Under the pieces are notes generated by a model. The model was not told the DNA's origin. It worked only from the letters and a program-made list of their open reading frames with translations, and ran no database searches. Shown here piece after piece: positions 27,101-35,767 of a stretch of DNA of 64,000 nt (position 1 is the first letter of the stretch; every line of letters begins with the position of its first letter). The DNA lies in NCBI RefSeq assembly GCF_001522545.3, contig NC_031772.1, positions 4,876,385-4,940,384 of the forward strand, read 5' to 3'. The position numbers and the translations under genes are program-made. The stretch is from Parus major. Lineage: Eukaryota; Chordata; Aves; Passeriformes; Paridae.

Positions 27101-27548
27101 CACAATTTCCCACCTAAAATGCAACTTTTTTCCCACCTGTGCAGTGTTTCTGGCACACAGCGTGCAGATTCTGAGGGTTTGGCACATCACCTCAGGCTCC
27201 AAACCAGAGAGGACGTGGAGCAAAGGCCACCCCTGCCCACACCACCCCCACAGTGACTCCCCATCCCTCCTCATCCTCTCAAGAGGCCTCACCTATTTTG
27301 GCCAAGGATGCCAGCATGATCCAGAGCGTGATTTCAAACGGGACCTGGACGTGCTGATAATCCAGAGAGAAGAAGGCGTGCTCTGAGGAGTCGTTGCCCT
27401 GGGCTTCCTCAGCAGCCCAGCTGATGTTCTCCAGGATCGCATCCTCCAACAGCGGCTCCTGCAGGGCTCCCACCTGGTGGGACTGAAGGATGCAGGAGAG
27501 CCAGGACCCAGCCAGGACAGCTGCAGCTCTGTGTCCCTGGCTCTCCAT
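3028..27548 (-). CDS. SLC9A2-like: Plasma-membrane Na+/H+ exchanger, NHE1/2/4 type (12 coding exons, complete)
   Basis: An electroneutral antiporter that exchanges extracellular Na+ for cytosolic H+, for pH and volume control. Twelve coding exons join in frame: 27548-27293, 26047-25584, 24871-24621, 21441-21224, 17670-17474, 14213-14124, 11998-11928, 10904-10740, 10315-10201, 9147-9013, 4153-4081, 3194-3028. They give about 733 residues against roughly 800 for mammalian NHE1, NHE2 and NHE4. All acceptors are AG and all donors GT, with consistent phases. Visible motifs are VPESCLLI near residue 97, [16 protein letters not shown] near 130, [10 protein letters not shown] at 207-216, the catalytic FGESLLND at 229-236, GGLRGAI at 424-430, and a CHP-binding region near 493-545. 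Exons 1-3 read most like NHE2. Exon 4 ([15 protein letters not shown]) and exons 6-7 ([25 protein letters not shown]) read more like NHE1. The membrane domain is certain as SLC9A. Orthology to SLC9A2 is not, because synteny points to another locus. Confidence 0.9.
3806..3915 (+). mobile_element. CR1 LINE 3' fragment
   Basis: Degenerate CR1 tail with GTTGGATGGGGCAACCTGAG and GTTGGATTAGATGGCTTTGA, sense orientation. Confidence 0.75.
4081..4153 (-). CDS. SLC9A2-like: NHE exon 11: divergent tail
   Basis: Twenty-four codons plus one base, beginning [15 protein letters not shown] and ending KLCRSFT. I do not recognise the sequence. It is flanked by acceptor CTCCCTCAG and donor GTAAGT, has high GC content, and joins exons 10 and 12 without breaking the frame, so I accept it as coding. 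Confidence 0.75.
4363..4530 (-). mobile_element. CR1 LINE 3' fragment
   Basis: The plus strand shows the reverse complement of the CR1 3' end: AGAATCATGGAATGG, then TTGGAAGGGACCTTAAAGAT and a GGGGACACC core. Confidence 0.88.
5825..5950 (-). mobile_element. CR1 LINE 3' fragment
   Basis: TCACAGAATGGTCTGGGGTG followed by GGCTTCAAAGATCATCCTG, the reverse complement of a CR1 tail. Confidence 0.8.
6751..6790. repeat. AT-rich decamer repeat
   Basis: Three perfect copies of AATATTATAT followed by a degenerate ATATAAAATT tail. Confidence 0.9.
7025..7135 (+). mobile_element. CR1 LINE 3' fragment
   Basis: CCTGATCTAGTGGAAGGTGT, then CATGGCAGGGGGTTGGA and GATGATCTTT, a sense CR1 tail with a T expansion. 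Confidence 0.88.
8020..8155 (+). mobile_element. CR1 LINE 3' fragment
   Basis: AGAGTGTTTGGACAACACTT, GGTGGGATCCTTGGGG and TGCAGGGACAGGAGTTGG identify a CR1 tail of a second subtype, sense. Confidence 0.85.
9013..9147 (-). CDS. SLC9A2-like: NHE exon 10
   Basis: Forty-five codons, phase 0 at both ends. AYNRHTL and [14 protein letters not shown] match NHE2 YNRHSL and RQAKEILIRRRHSL. The rest is serine-rich ([11 protein letters not shown]). The acceptor is TCCCTGCAG and the donor GTAAGA. Confidence 0.88.
10201..10315 (-). CDS. SLC9A2-like: NHE exon 9
   Basis: Thirty-eight codons starting with the last base of Leu571. [19 protein letters not shown] matches the NHE2 segment EIRELLSRNLYQIRQRT. The acceptor is CCTTTGCAG. 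The donor GTATAA is unusual, but it keeps the frame and directly precedes an in-frame stop in the intron. Confidence 0.87.
10740..10904 (-). CDS. SLC9A2-like: NHE exon 8: CHP-binding segment, second part
   Basis: Encodes residues 517-570. [16 protein letters not shown] is followed by [16 protein letters not shown] and HAIELAQAG, which align with NHE2 (QPKSSIV, KHAIEMAETG). The exon then runs through a Gly/Pro/His stretch to the donor GTGAGC. That last stretch has no counterpart I recognise. The acceptor is CTCCAACAG. Confidence 0.88.
11260..11420 (-). mobile_element. CR1 LINE 3' fragment (old)
   Basis: TTTAGATTGGAAAAGACCTC then TGAGATCATC, the reverse complement of a diverged CR1 tail. Confidence 0.65.
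11928..11998 (-). CDS. SLC9A2-like: NHE exon 7: CHP-binding segment, first part
   Basis: Twenty-three codons plus two bases, reading [17 protein letters not shown] and then QYYWKD. This is the region where calcineurin-B homologous protein binds in NHE1-NHE3. The acceptor is CTCTTTAG and the donor GTAAGG. Confidence 0.92.
12770..12925 (+). mobile_element. CR1 LINE 3' fragment
   Basis: AGGCTGGACTGGGCTTGG, GGGAAGGTGTCCCTGCCCG and TTTTAAGGTCCCTTCCAACC, a sense CR1 tail. Confidence 0.9.
13550..13700 (-). mobile_element. CR1 LINE 3' fragment
   Basis: TAGAATCACAGAATGGTTTG, then CATGGGCAGGGACACCTTCC, the reverse complement of a CR1 tail. Confidence 0.88.
14124..14213 (-). CDS. SLC9A2-like: NHE exon 6: start of cytoplasmic tail
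   Basis: Thirty codons, phase 0 at both ends. It starts [16 protein letters not shown], a near copy of the NHE1 juxtamembrane segment that binds phosphoinositides, and ends GEQIHIR. The acceptor is TTTGCAG and the donor GTAAGT. Confidence 0.92.
14214..17473. other. NHE intron 5
   Basis: No exon, CR1 tail or other feature recognised. Ordinary intron sequence. Confidence 0.5.
17474..17670 (-). CDS. SLC9A2-like: NHE exon 5: GLRGAI helix
   Basis: Encodes residues 398-462. The conserved [18 protein letters not shown] helix includes the arginine matching NHE1 Arg440. It is followed by the short loop [11 protein letters not shown] and a last membrane helix ending TVFVQ. The loop appears about two residues shorter than in NHE2. 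The acceptor is TTTCCAG and the donor GTAAAA, which is weaker than the others. Confidence 0.93.
19160..19420 (-). mobile_element. CR1 LINE 3' fragment
   Basis: TTTGGAAAAGCCCTCCAAGA then CACGTTTTTTGGACACTTCC and AGAAATTTTCCCTA, the reverse complement of a CR1 tail. Confidence 0.88.
20470..20640 (+). mobile_element. CR1 LINE 3' fragment
   Basis: CTGACCCTGCTCAGGCAGGG then GGTTGGAGCAGATCATCTCC, a sense CR1 tail. Confidence 0.8.
21224..21441 (-). CDS. SLC9A2-like: NHE exon 4
   Basis: Encodes residues 325-396 with half codons at both ends. It reads [17 protein letters not shown] and then [17 protein letters not shown], which is closer to NHE1 than to NHE2, where YVEENIS and MKMLSSVS are usual. 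The end ([16 protein letters not shown]) is NHE2-like. The acceptor is TTCCTCAG and the donor GTAGGG. Confidence 0.93.
24621..24871 (-). CDS. SLC9A2-like: NHE exon 3: membrane segments after the catalytic motif
   Basis: Encodes residues 241-323 plus two bases of Ala324. It includes the segment [17 protein letters not shown] and the conserved [18 protein letters not shown] helix, ending in FHLSGIVA. The acceptor is CCCCCACAAG and the donor GTAAGT. Phase 2 matches the single C at the start of exon 4. Confidence 0.95.
25140..25520 (-). mobile_element. CR1 LINE 3' fragment, long
   Basis: AATCACAGAATCATTGAGGT, GGAAAAGCCCTCCAAAATC, GAAGAGATTTTCCCCAATAG and the further upstream CTGTCACCCTGGGAGAAAAG block. 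One of the longest copies here. It sits just downstream of exon 2 in the exchanger intron. Confidence 0.9.
25584..26047 (-). CDS. SLC9A2-like: NHE exon 2: core transport domain
   Basis: This 464-base exon encodes residues 86-240 and is the strongest homology in the gene. It carries [17 protein letters not shown], the [10 protein letters not shown] helix and the FGESLLND ion-binding motif (Glu231, Asp236 by my count). The acceptor CCTCCAG and donor GTAAGG are canonical. Local GC content is much higher than in the flanking introns, as expected of a coding exon. Confidence 0.95.
27293..27548 (-). CDS. SLC9A2-like: NHE exon 1: start codon, N-terminus, first membrane segment
   Basis: The ATG at 27548 is preceded by GGGAC and followed by G, a fair Kozak context. 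Reading upstream in frame gives no earlier ATG before a GTG-only extension. The first 28 or so residues are signal-like ([14 protein letters not shown]). An acidic extracellular segment follows with two N-glycosylation sequons, NIS at 41 and NDS at 52. [17 protein letters not shown] then leads into the first conserved membrane helix. The exon ends after one base of a Gly codon at the donor GTGAGG (27292-27287). No CpG island lies upstream, and I could not place the transcription start. Confidence 0.85.
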
Positions 27549-28654
27549 GTCCCTGGGAGCTGCAGCTGCTCCCGCTGTGATGGGTGAGTGGTTGGAAGCT
27601 GGAGACACCAGCGCTCGTGGGGGTGGCTGCAAAGGGAGGAGCAAATGCTCCACCTCAGGCTGGTTTCCCTCCCTGGTCCATCAGTTTCCAGCTGGGAGAT
27701 CCCACTGTAGAGTGGTGCTTTTTGGTGCCATGTACACAAATAGTGTCCTCCTGTACATGCTTCCCTGAGGAAATGCCTTGTGTGCCCTCACACCAATGGT
27801 ACAACTCACATTTTAGTCCCAACTTTTGATGTATTTTGGCTCCCAGTCCCTCATAAACCTCACTTGGAGGGAAAAAAAAATAATCTTCACCTCTGTTAGA
27901 ACAGACAGACTTTTGACTGAACAGGTCCCATAAAAACCCCATCCCAAAACAGCTCCATCACACAATGTGCTTCCCTGGATTTCTGCAGTACCCACACGAA
28001 GAACACAACACAAACATTACTGGAAATCAGTTTTCATTTGGTACAACAAGCAAATCACCCAGTTTGTTGGGCTACATACAGAGCTGCAGTGATGGAGGAT
28101 ACCTGTGTGGGACAAATAAAAGCTTAAAGCTTCCTAAAAAAAAGAAGATTAACAGGAAAAGTTCTCTTCATCTCTCCTGAAAACATCAAAAACTGAGTTG
28201 CTCAGAATAGCTGGGAAAATGGAAAAATAAAGGTAGTTGCAACAGTGTTTAACGGATTTTAATAAAACAGTGGGGAAAAAAAATTATTGGGTTAAATTCC
28301 TCGAGGCATTGTGAAGTTTCATTTAGGTTGATGATGTTTCAAGAGACACAAATTTAGCCCAAAGAACACTGGTAATTAAAATCTGGGGCCCAGGGCTGTT
28401 GCCAGACAGATCGATGACCTATTTGTTCCCTTCAGTCGCCTAAGTGACACCAAAATCGAGTGCCAGTGACAGGCTGGTGACCCACTTCTGAGCTGTGGGG
28501 CCCCAGATCCTGGGCCTCAGCACCACATGAGCTCCCTGCTCCTCATCCCATTTGGAAAGCAAGAGGAGGATACATTTTTGGAAGACAGGAGGGATGCAGT
28601 GATACCCTCGAGGAGTGACTTATTTCTGTTTTACCAGGCTTGATTTGAATTTCA

Positions 28655-28870
28655 TAGATTCAGACAATGTTTGGGTTGGAAGGGACCTTAAAGCTGATCT
28701 CATTAAACCCCCCCCCATCCATGGGACACCTCCCACTATCCCAGGTTGCTCCAAGCTCCATCCCCTGGACACTTCCAGGGCAGCCACAGCTTCTCTGGAA
28801 AACCTATGCCAGGGCCACACCACCCTCACAGGGAAGAATTTCTTCCTAATATCTAAGAAGAAATCACTCA
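28655..28870 (-). mobile_element. CR1 LINE 3' fragment
   Basis: TTTGGGTTGGAAGGGACCTT, CACTATCCCAGGTTGCTCCA and GGAAGAATTTCTTCCTAATA, the reverse complement of a CR1 tail. Confidence 0.92.
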
Positions 28871-29389
28871 TTACTCTGAAAAAGGGAGAACAGTGCTCTT
28901 AACAGTGATTAAGAAGTAATTAAGAAATTACTTAGCCAGAGGAAGAGCAATGGAAGCAGCTCTGAGCCTGGGCTTACATCCCAAGCCATCATATTTTCCT
29001 CCTTCTGTTGAAATATTGGGTGTTAAAGTGAAGGGTTTGAGGACTTGTTCCATTTGGCAGCAGGGAAAAGGAGTTCTGCCAACCTCCCATTCCCTTCCAT
29101 CCCCAAACGATCCGTTTTGTCTTTTGCTACACTCGCAAATAAAACCAAAAAGTTAATGCTCACTTACACTTCCCTTAAGCAAAAAAACTAAATGTTTGCA
29201 TCTTGAAGGGGAAAAAGCCTTGCAGTGGGGAGTTCAACAGCATCCTGAAAACTGGTTTTGTGTGTAGAATGTATATTTATTTAATCGTGCAACCAGAAAA
29301 AAAACCAACAGAGCTGGGACAGAATTTGAGGAAGGTCAACAGGGAGCATAATTTTAAAATATGCTCAGTTTTTCAAAGAAAGCTACCTT

Positions 29390-29440
29390 ATAAAATCATT
29401 AAAGTTGGAAAAGACCCCTAAGACCACCAAGTTCCAATTA
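29390..29440 (-). mobile_element. CR1 LINE 3' fragment, very short
   Basis: AAAATCATTAAAGTTGGAAA and AGACCCCTAAGACCACCAAG only, an extreme truncation. Confidence 0.6.
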
Positions 29441-31394
29441 CATATTAGCTATGAGTAAGCCAAAAGCCAAAGACAAAATGTTTTTCCAAAGTTCTATGGT
29501 AACACAATTCGTGCTGTTCCTTTGCTAATGGCTATTGATAGTATTGATCTACTTTTTCATGTGAGCACCACTTGATCTGATATTTATGAACAGACATTCA
29601 TTTTTTTCCCTAATGTAATGCTCTTTCTTACATTTTCCAATCTCCAGGCTGGATTTTGAACCCTACAATTGTGCTGATGGGCACCTTGCTCCTGGTGGAA
29701 TGAGGAAGACTGGGAGAAGAACAGAGTTATTGTGAGATGTGATATCAGTGACCAAAATTCAGGCTTTTGCAATAAAAATGTGACATTTCTGCACGTTCTT
29801 CTCCAGGGAACATGCACCTCCTGACCATGGGCAGCCCCTCAAGTACCATGGTGGGTTATCCCTGAGGGAGCTCTTGGCTTTCCCTAGGGAAACCCTTCAG
29901 TGCTCCATGCTGACCTCCGGGACAGATATTTGGGAGCACCCAGAAGATGTTTTAGTGTTACCACTTGTGGGTTTTTTTGGGTTTTGGCCCTTTTTAGAAG
30001 CAAACATTTTTTATTTTTTTTTTAGCTTAACCTAAAAACCTCCAAGCCACTCATCCCACTTCCCCTTCTGGGAAGGATTTCAGCCACAGCTATTTTGGGC
30101 AGCAGGAACGGGAAACCCCAGAAAACCCCGAGCCACCACGTGGGGTCTGTCAGCACATCACAGGCCAGGGGACACTGAAAAGTGACTTGGTGCTGCAGGG
30201 AGCTGGGGAGCCTTGTGGGCACCCAGAGCCCAGGCAGGCTGAGGTTTAATATAACATCAGTCATTCCAGCCAAAAATCTGGGTTTAAGGAGAATTCCAAC
30301 AAAATTACATTGAGCAGCTGGAATACTGATAAGGAACAAATTAAGAGAATACATCTCAGCAGAGGTGTGAGCACATTCTGCCTCCTTACCAGTGAGATCT
30401 GGGATATTTAATTCATGGATTTCACCTCTGTGTGGAGATCAGTTCCCATCTATTGGCTGCCCCCAGGACACCACACCCTGGTCCCACACATTGTCAGGAG
30501 AAATCCACACTTTCCCTGAAGTGGATTCCCTGGACACAGCGTTTTGTTTCTCTTTGTGGAATAAACATAAGCAGGTGGCTTTTTCTAAGGATGTCTTTGT
30601 TACATAAAAATATTCGATAGAAGTGTCCCCAGGACATTTTTCTGTGATCAGTGACCTGTCCTTGTTGTTTGATGGCTGAGCTGGAGCAGAGCCTGGGCAG
30701 CAAAGGGAGCTGTGGCCTTTCCCAGCGTGCAAACACCAGCACCAATATCCACATACAGCATTTCACACTCTGATCTGGATAAATTTAATGTGTGCAATAT
30801 CAATGCTTTTGCCTTCTATTCCAGGAAAGGGATTTTTAATAATTCAACTACCAGGAAAGAGGGATAAAATTCAGTAATTTAAAACTTCAAGGCAAGATTT
30901 TCAAGAAATTTGTTTGCAGTTCCATTCCCTATTCCATTACATTTAAAAATCTCACTGATATGAACAAAGAGTCAACACAACTTAAAATTAACAACAAAAA
31001 AAAAAAATCATAGCAGGTCTGGGTGTTCTCTCACTCATCTTTGTTAACTTTTGTCACCTCTCAGATTAGTAATTAATTATTGAAATATTAACTTTGTATG
31101 GTTGAGCAATAGAGAAAGGGAATAAATGGTCCATGGGCCTTGGAAATTTGGCAATGGAAAGCAGAAGTGTGTAATCACTACAGATGGGGAATGAGAACAA
31201 AAAACTGCAACACAGCAGATTATGAAATCGTATTATTGCACAAAATTAGAAACTTTTTTGAGGAGGATCAAGCATCCCTAAATATCAAATCAGAGCCCAG
31301 GAAAAGCAAAGTCTCTGTGTCCCAACACAGGAGTGAGAGGCAGGAAAGCCCTTCCTGCACCAGAGTGAGGAGAAAGAGAGAAAAGATAAAAAAA

Positions 31395-31760
31395 TCATGG
31401 GATGATAGACTGGTTTGGGTTGGAAGTGACCTCAAAAATCATCCAGTGCCACCCCCCTTTCACTATCCCACGTTGCTCCAAGCCCTGTCCAACCTGGCCT
31501 TGGACACTTCCAGGGCTGGAGCTTCTCTGAGCGCCCTGTGCCAGGGCGTCCCCACCCTCACAGCCAGGAAGTTCTTCCCAATATTCCATTTCCCTCTGTC
31601 CTCTGGCACGGGAAGCCATTTCCCCTTGTCCTGTCACTCTGGGCCTTTGTCCTTGTCCCTCTCCAGCTCTCCTGGAGTCCCTTCAGGCACTGGAAGGGGC
31701 TCGCAGCTCTCTCCAGAGCCTTTTCTTCTCCAGAGCCCCCCACCTCTCCCAGCCTGGTTC
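31395..31760 (-). mobile_element. CR1 LINE 3' fragment, long
   Basis: GGGTTGGAAGTGACCTC, CCAACCTGGCCTTGGACACT, GTTCTTCCCAATATTCCATT and the upstream GGGGCTCGCAGCTCTCTCC block. It supplies most of a 252-codon spurious ORF on the plus strand. Confidence 0.92.
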
Positions 31761-34700
31761 CGTAGTAGAGCTGATATTCCCAGAGAGTTCCACAGAGCCC
31801 AAATTTCAGCTTTACCCAGAGCTCCATTTAGGAAAGATGCTGTTCCCACTTACCCTCAAGGAAGAGCAGCAGGTGTGGGACACAGAAAACCGCTGTGAGT
31901 CTCAGCTCTTCTTCTGGGGCCGGTTTTAATCCCCATCCCTCAGGGTCCTGCAGTTCCCTTCTCCAGGGGAATCTCCTTGCTCACCCTTTTTTCAGAAACA
32001 TCACCAAATAAAACCCCCAGAAAAGTGGTGAGATGCCACACTGTTCCCAAGGCATTTCAGTTTAAAAGGTTGTAAAAATAGCAACAAATTTTCTCCTCCA
32101 AAGAGAGCCCCAAACAAGCATCCTGAGGAAAACAAAGCCTTGATGGGCATAGACCACACAAGATTCCCAACACATCTTGTGCAAGTTTCAATAATTCAGC
32201 TCTACACATAAATCTCCCCCCACTTTGCTCCAGTGCATCAAATACTCCTCCAGATTTTTTGCCTCCCCAAGAGCAGAGCCCACAAGGGAAGGAGAATATC
32301 CAGAACAATTGTTCCTATGTGGAACAGAATGGAAAAGGAAAGGTCTGCAACCTCCTGGGATTCACAGCTCCATACCAAACCCTTTTATTTCCCCCCAGAA
32401 GGAAGCCAGGATGGTGGATGTGGGAGTGGAAGGCTCTTTAGCACCTGGGCACTCATTTACCAAACAACCACTGACCCTCATAAGTGATTTATATTCCCAA
32501 CACATTTATGGGATTATCACAAGTAAATGAACTCAAAGGAAAAGCAGGCAAGGATTAAGTGGTGAGGATATTCTGGTAAAGATAAAGAAAATTAGGTTAA
32601 TTACAATCAAGTATCTGAATTTTTGAAATCTGTGTGTAAAACAGGAGCAAAACAGAGAGAAAAAAACCCATTTTGCCATACCATGTATAAACCAGTGGAG
32701 TGCAAGAAATAACACTCAGCTAAAAAGTAGATTTCAGCCCATTAAAGGTAGATTAATATTTTACATTTTGAAAAACGTAAAAATAAGCCACTCAGCTTTA
32801 GTTCCATTTGTTTAACAAGCAAATGGCTTTTTCTTGATTAAAAGAGAGATGAATGGAAACTACAGGTATTTAGTGCTTGAGATTTTTCTGATTGTCAGTC
32901 AGAATTTTTAGTCCTAAAGGGAAGGGTTTGGCCTTCCAGGGTTTAAGTCCTTCTTGATTTTAACTGGAATAGAACATTAATTGATGGAAGTTGTTGTTCT
33001 GCACACCTGGGCATCCTTTTTATGGGAAATAATCCTCCCTCCAGAGAAAGATGGACTTTGAGATTTCATTGCAAAATGGTTGTAAAGCTCTCAAAATCCT
33101 GACCTGGAAGGTACTAAAGGAAACCACCACTAGATATCACCATTTGACTATTTAATAAATCTCAGAAAAAAATTGTTAATGTACAAAAACCCTAATTATC
33201 CTCCAGGTAGATGAAGTCACCTTCAAGAGGGGCTTAATTCTCACAGTTGAGGCAGGCTGGGGAACATCCTGACTACAGGATTAATTGGGGAAATTTAACC
33301 AAAGAGTTCAGCTTCCTACAGGGTCTGGTTCCCAGGACCTGCTGAATATTCCTCTGTGGGAACACGGACTGAGAGCTGGATACGAAGGTAAAAATTCCCT
33401 GCCAGCATTTCTCCTCTAACATCAGATTTTCTGGCATGTGGATAAAAATCAACTCCAGGCAGAATCTGGCCGTGGATGTCTGCCCTGTAAAATATGGCAC
33501 TGCTTTTCTTTGTAATGAAATCCAGCTGCTGCCCTTCAGCAGGCTGGAAAAGCACCTTTCCAGGGATTTTCCCCATGGAATTTGAGTTCACTGAGGCATT
33601 TTCCTCCTATGAAAACGGGCACAACTCCAGTGCAGCTGATGGAGTTTTACTCAAACTCATAATGGGACTTAGCATCTTCCAAATCTAAATAAATCCAAAG
33701 CAGGTCATGGATTGCAGCATATCAATTAAAATAAAATTGAATTAAAATAGTATTTAAGTTAGAAATAAATGTCTCATCTTTTTAGAAATTAACAGATTTT
33801 GCCCCCTAAAATGTGTTCTGCAGCAACATCTTTCTTCCTACAGAGAGAAATTAATTTTGAGAAGTTACTTAAGTTGTGGATTAAACCAGTTTAACAAATG
33901 TTGGGGAAGAAAGCACATGGACAATATTTTTCTATGGGCAAAACTACATAAAATCCATAACAAAATACAATGTGCTTTACATTAACAATGTGCATTTACC
34001 TGCACCTCCATTTGTGCTGTGAAAACACGCCATTGAGGTGGTCCAAATTACCTATTTTCCTCAAAAACACTGTTGTTATGGGGGTTTATTTTCATTCCAG
34101 CTAAAATTGTCCACATATTTAACAAAATTAATTTTAAAATGAGCTCTGAAACCAGTCCTGAGAAGGGAAAGGATGAACACATGTTCCAAATAATGTCAGG
34201 TTTTGCCAAACTCTCATTATTTATGTGTTTTCTCCTCTGCCACTCCGTTTCTATCCCGGGGATGGAGCAGCAGATCCATCAGGGATTCTCCCACTGCAGC
34301 AGCTGCTGCTGATCCATTGACTTTAATCTCTTGGGGCTGAGGTGAGCAGCAGAGCAGAGAGGGGCTCCTCCAACGCACTCCTGAGCGCTGGGAAGAACAG
34401 AAAACCACCGGAGTCTGGAGCTCAGGTTTAACCTCCGACTTCCTCATTTCCTGAGGAAGAACCTCGTGCAATTAACTTCTTTCCAGACTTTGGCTTGAAC
34501 TATAAATAGATCCCAGGGGGAAGCAAGGGCTGGGGCACGGCAGCACAAATGGCACAGAGCACTTCTTGCTACAGATAATTGCAAACCCTTCGGCTACTGC
34601 TGCCCTCTGGAATATTTCCCCTCTCACCCTCGGTTAAATTGCACCTCCACCAAGGAAATCTGGGGAGCTCTGCCCACCCTGGACTCCTCTGGAATTTAAT

Positions 34701-35167
34701 GAAGTCATTTGGCCTCTTCCAAAGGATTCCTGGCTTGATTTTGGATGCTGAGAAGGAGATTAATGAGACACACGTGGAATTAGGGCAATGCATAGGGAAG
34801 CAAATCATCCTTTTCCTCTCATGCACCTAGAAAACAAGGATGAGATTCAGTATTGCTTGTATTCCTTGCACCAAGGTCAGTGGGAATTTTGGATCAGGCA
34901 ATGACCAGTTAGGTCTTGGATGTGTATGAGTGTGATTTTATAAATTTATTTCCTTATCAGGAATTATCTTTCCCTGTCATTTTAATCAGGAGAGAGAAGC
35001 CCTTACATTGCCCACTCGGATCACTTTTCCCTCAGGAGCAGCTTCTTCTCAATCCTGCTGATATTTTCTTTGAGTTCAGAGATGATTTTAAGAAATGCCC
35101 AAGAAATAAAGATTAAAACAAACAAACAACAAAACCAAACCAAAAGCAAAAACACCCAATGAAAAGC

Positions 35168-35173
35168 TTTATT
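35168..35173 (-). terminator. Candidate poly(A) signal of the TASL-like gene
   Basis: AATAAA on the minus strand about 600 bases past the stop codon. This is the first such hexamer I found downstream. A CR1 tail near 35.45 kb would then lie inside the 3' UTR. Confidence 0.4.
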
Positions 35174-35439
35174 AGAAAAAAAATTCTGCAGAGCAGGTAA
35201 CACTCCAATTCATCTCTCATTTTACAGCAATGACATAATGAATAATTTCCAGCTGAAATATTTGCTGAGAAGCAAGAGGCAAGGGGAGAAAATGTATTTG
35301 AGAGCTAAACAACAGAATTTCCATTCAAAAATCTGTGTTTAAATTTCCAAATGAAGATGCAGGAATCTTGCATTATTTTTTCAGGAATGCTGCAATCATC
35401 TCTGCTGATTTTGCAGAAAATTAATGCTTTTATGTGTGG

Positions 35440-35540
35440 ATGTGGCACTCGAGGACATGATTTACTGGTGCTGGGTTGATGGTTGGACTTGATGGTCTTA
35501 GTGGTCATCTCCTGCTTTAACAGTTCTATGATTCTATATA
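35440..35540 (+). mobile_element. CR1 LINE 3' fragment
   Basis: GGATGTGGCACTCGAGGACA, GGTTGGACTTGATGGTCTTA and the terminal TTCTATGATTCTATAT, retaining the CR1 3' ATTCTATG-type repeats. Confidence 0.9.
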
Positions 35541-35767
35541 TATTATAAAAACATGATTGACCATTTTTTTGAGAGAAATTAACTTCAAATTCTCCATTAG
35601 AAAACAGAAAACAGTGACCTTTACTTCCCCTGCTACCAAAGGGGTTTAAGACTTAAGATATTAATTAGAACAACTGTAGTGTGCAAATGTTTCCATTTCC
35701 CAACCCAATCCTTAGAGCAAAACATTCATAACCGAATCCCATCCCTCTCCTGAGCTGAGCAGCTCCG

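Larger units (their letters stand above)
27549..35150. other. Intergenic: NHE upstream to TASL-like 3' end
   Basis: Contains CR1 tails near 28.7, 29.4 and 31.5 kb. The exchanger promoter should lie at the left end, but no CpG island or TATA box stands out. No exon with recognisable homology on either strand. Confidence 0.5.

Noticed and set aside
31140..31898. 252-codon plus-strand ORF
   Set aside because: Most of it lies in a reverse-oriented CR1 tail; no protein similarity outside the repeat.
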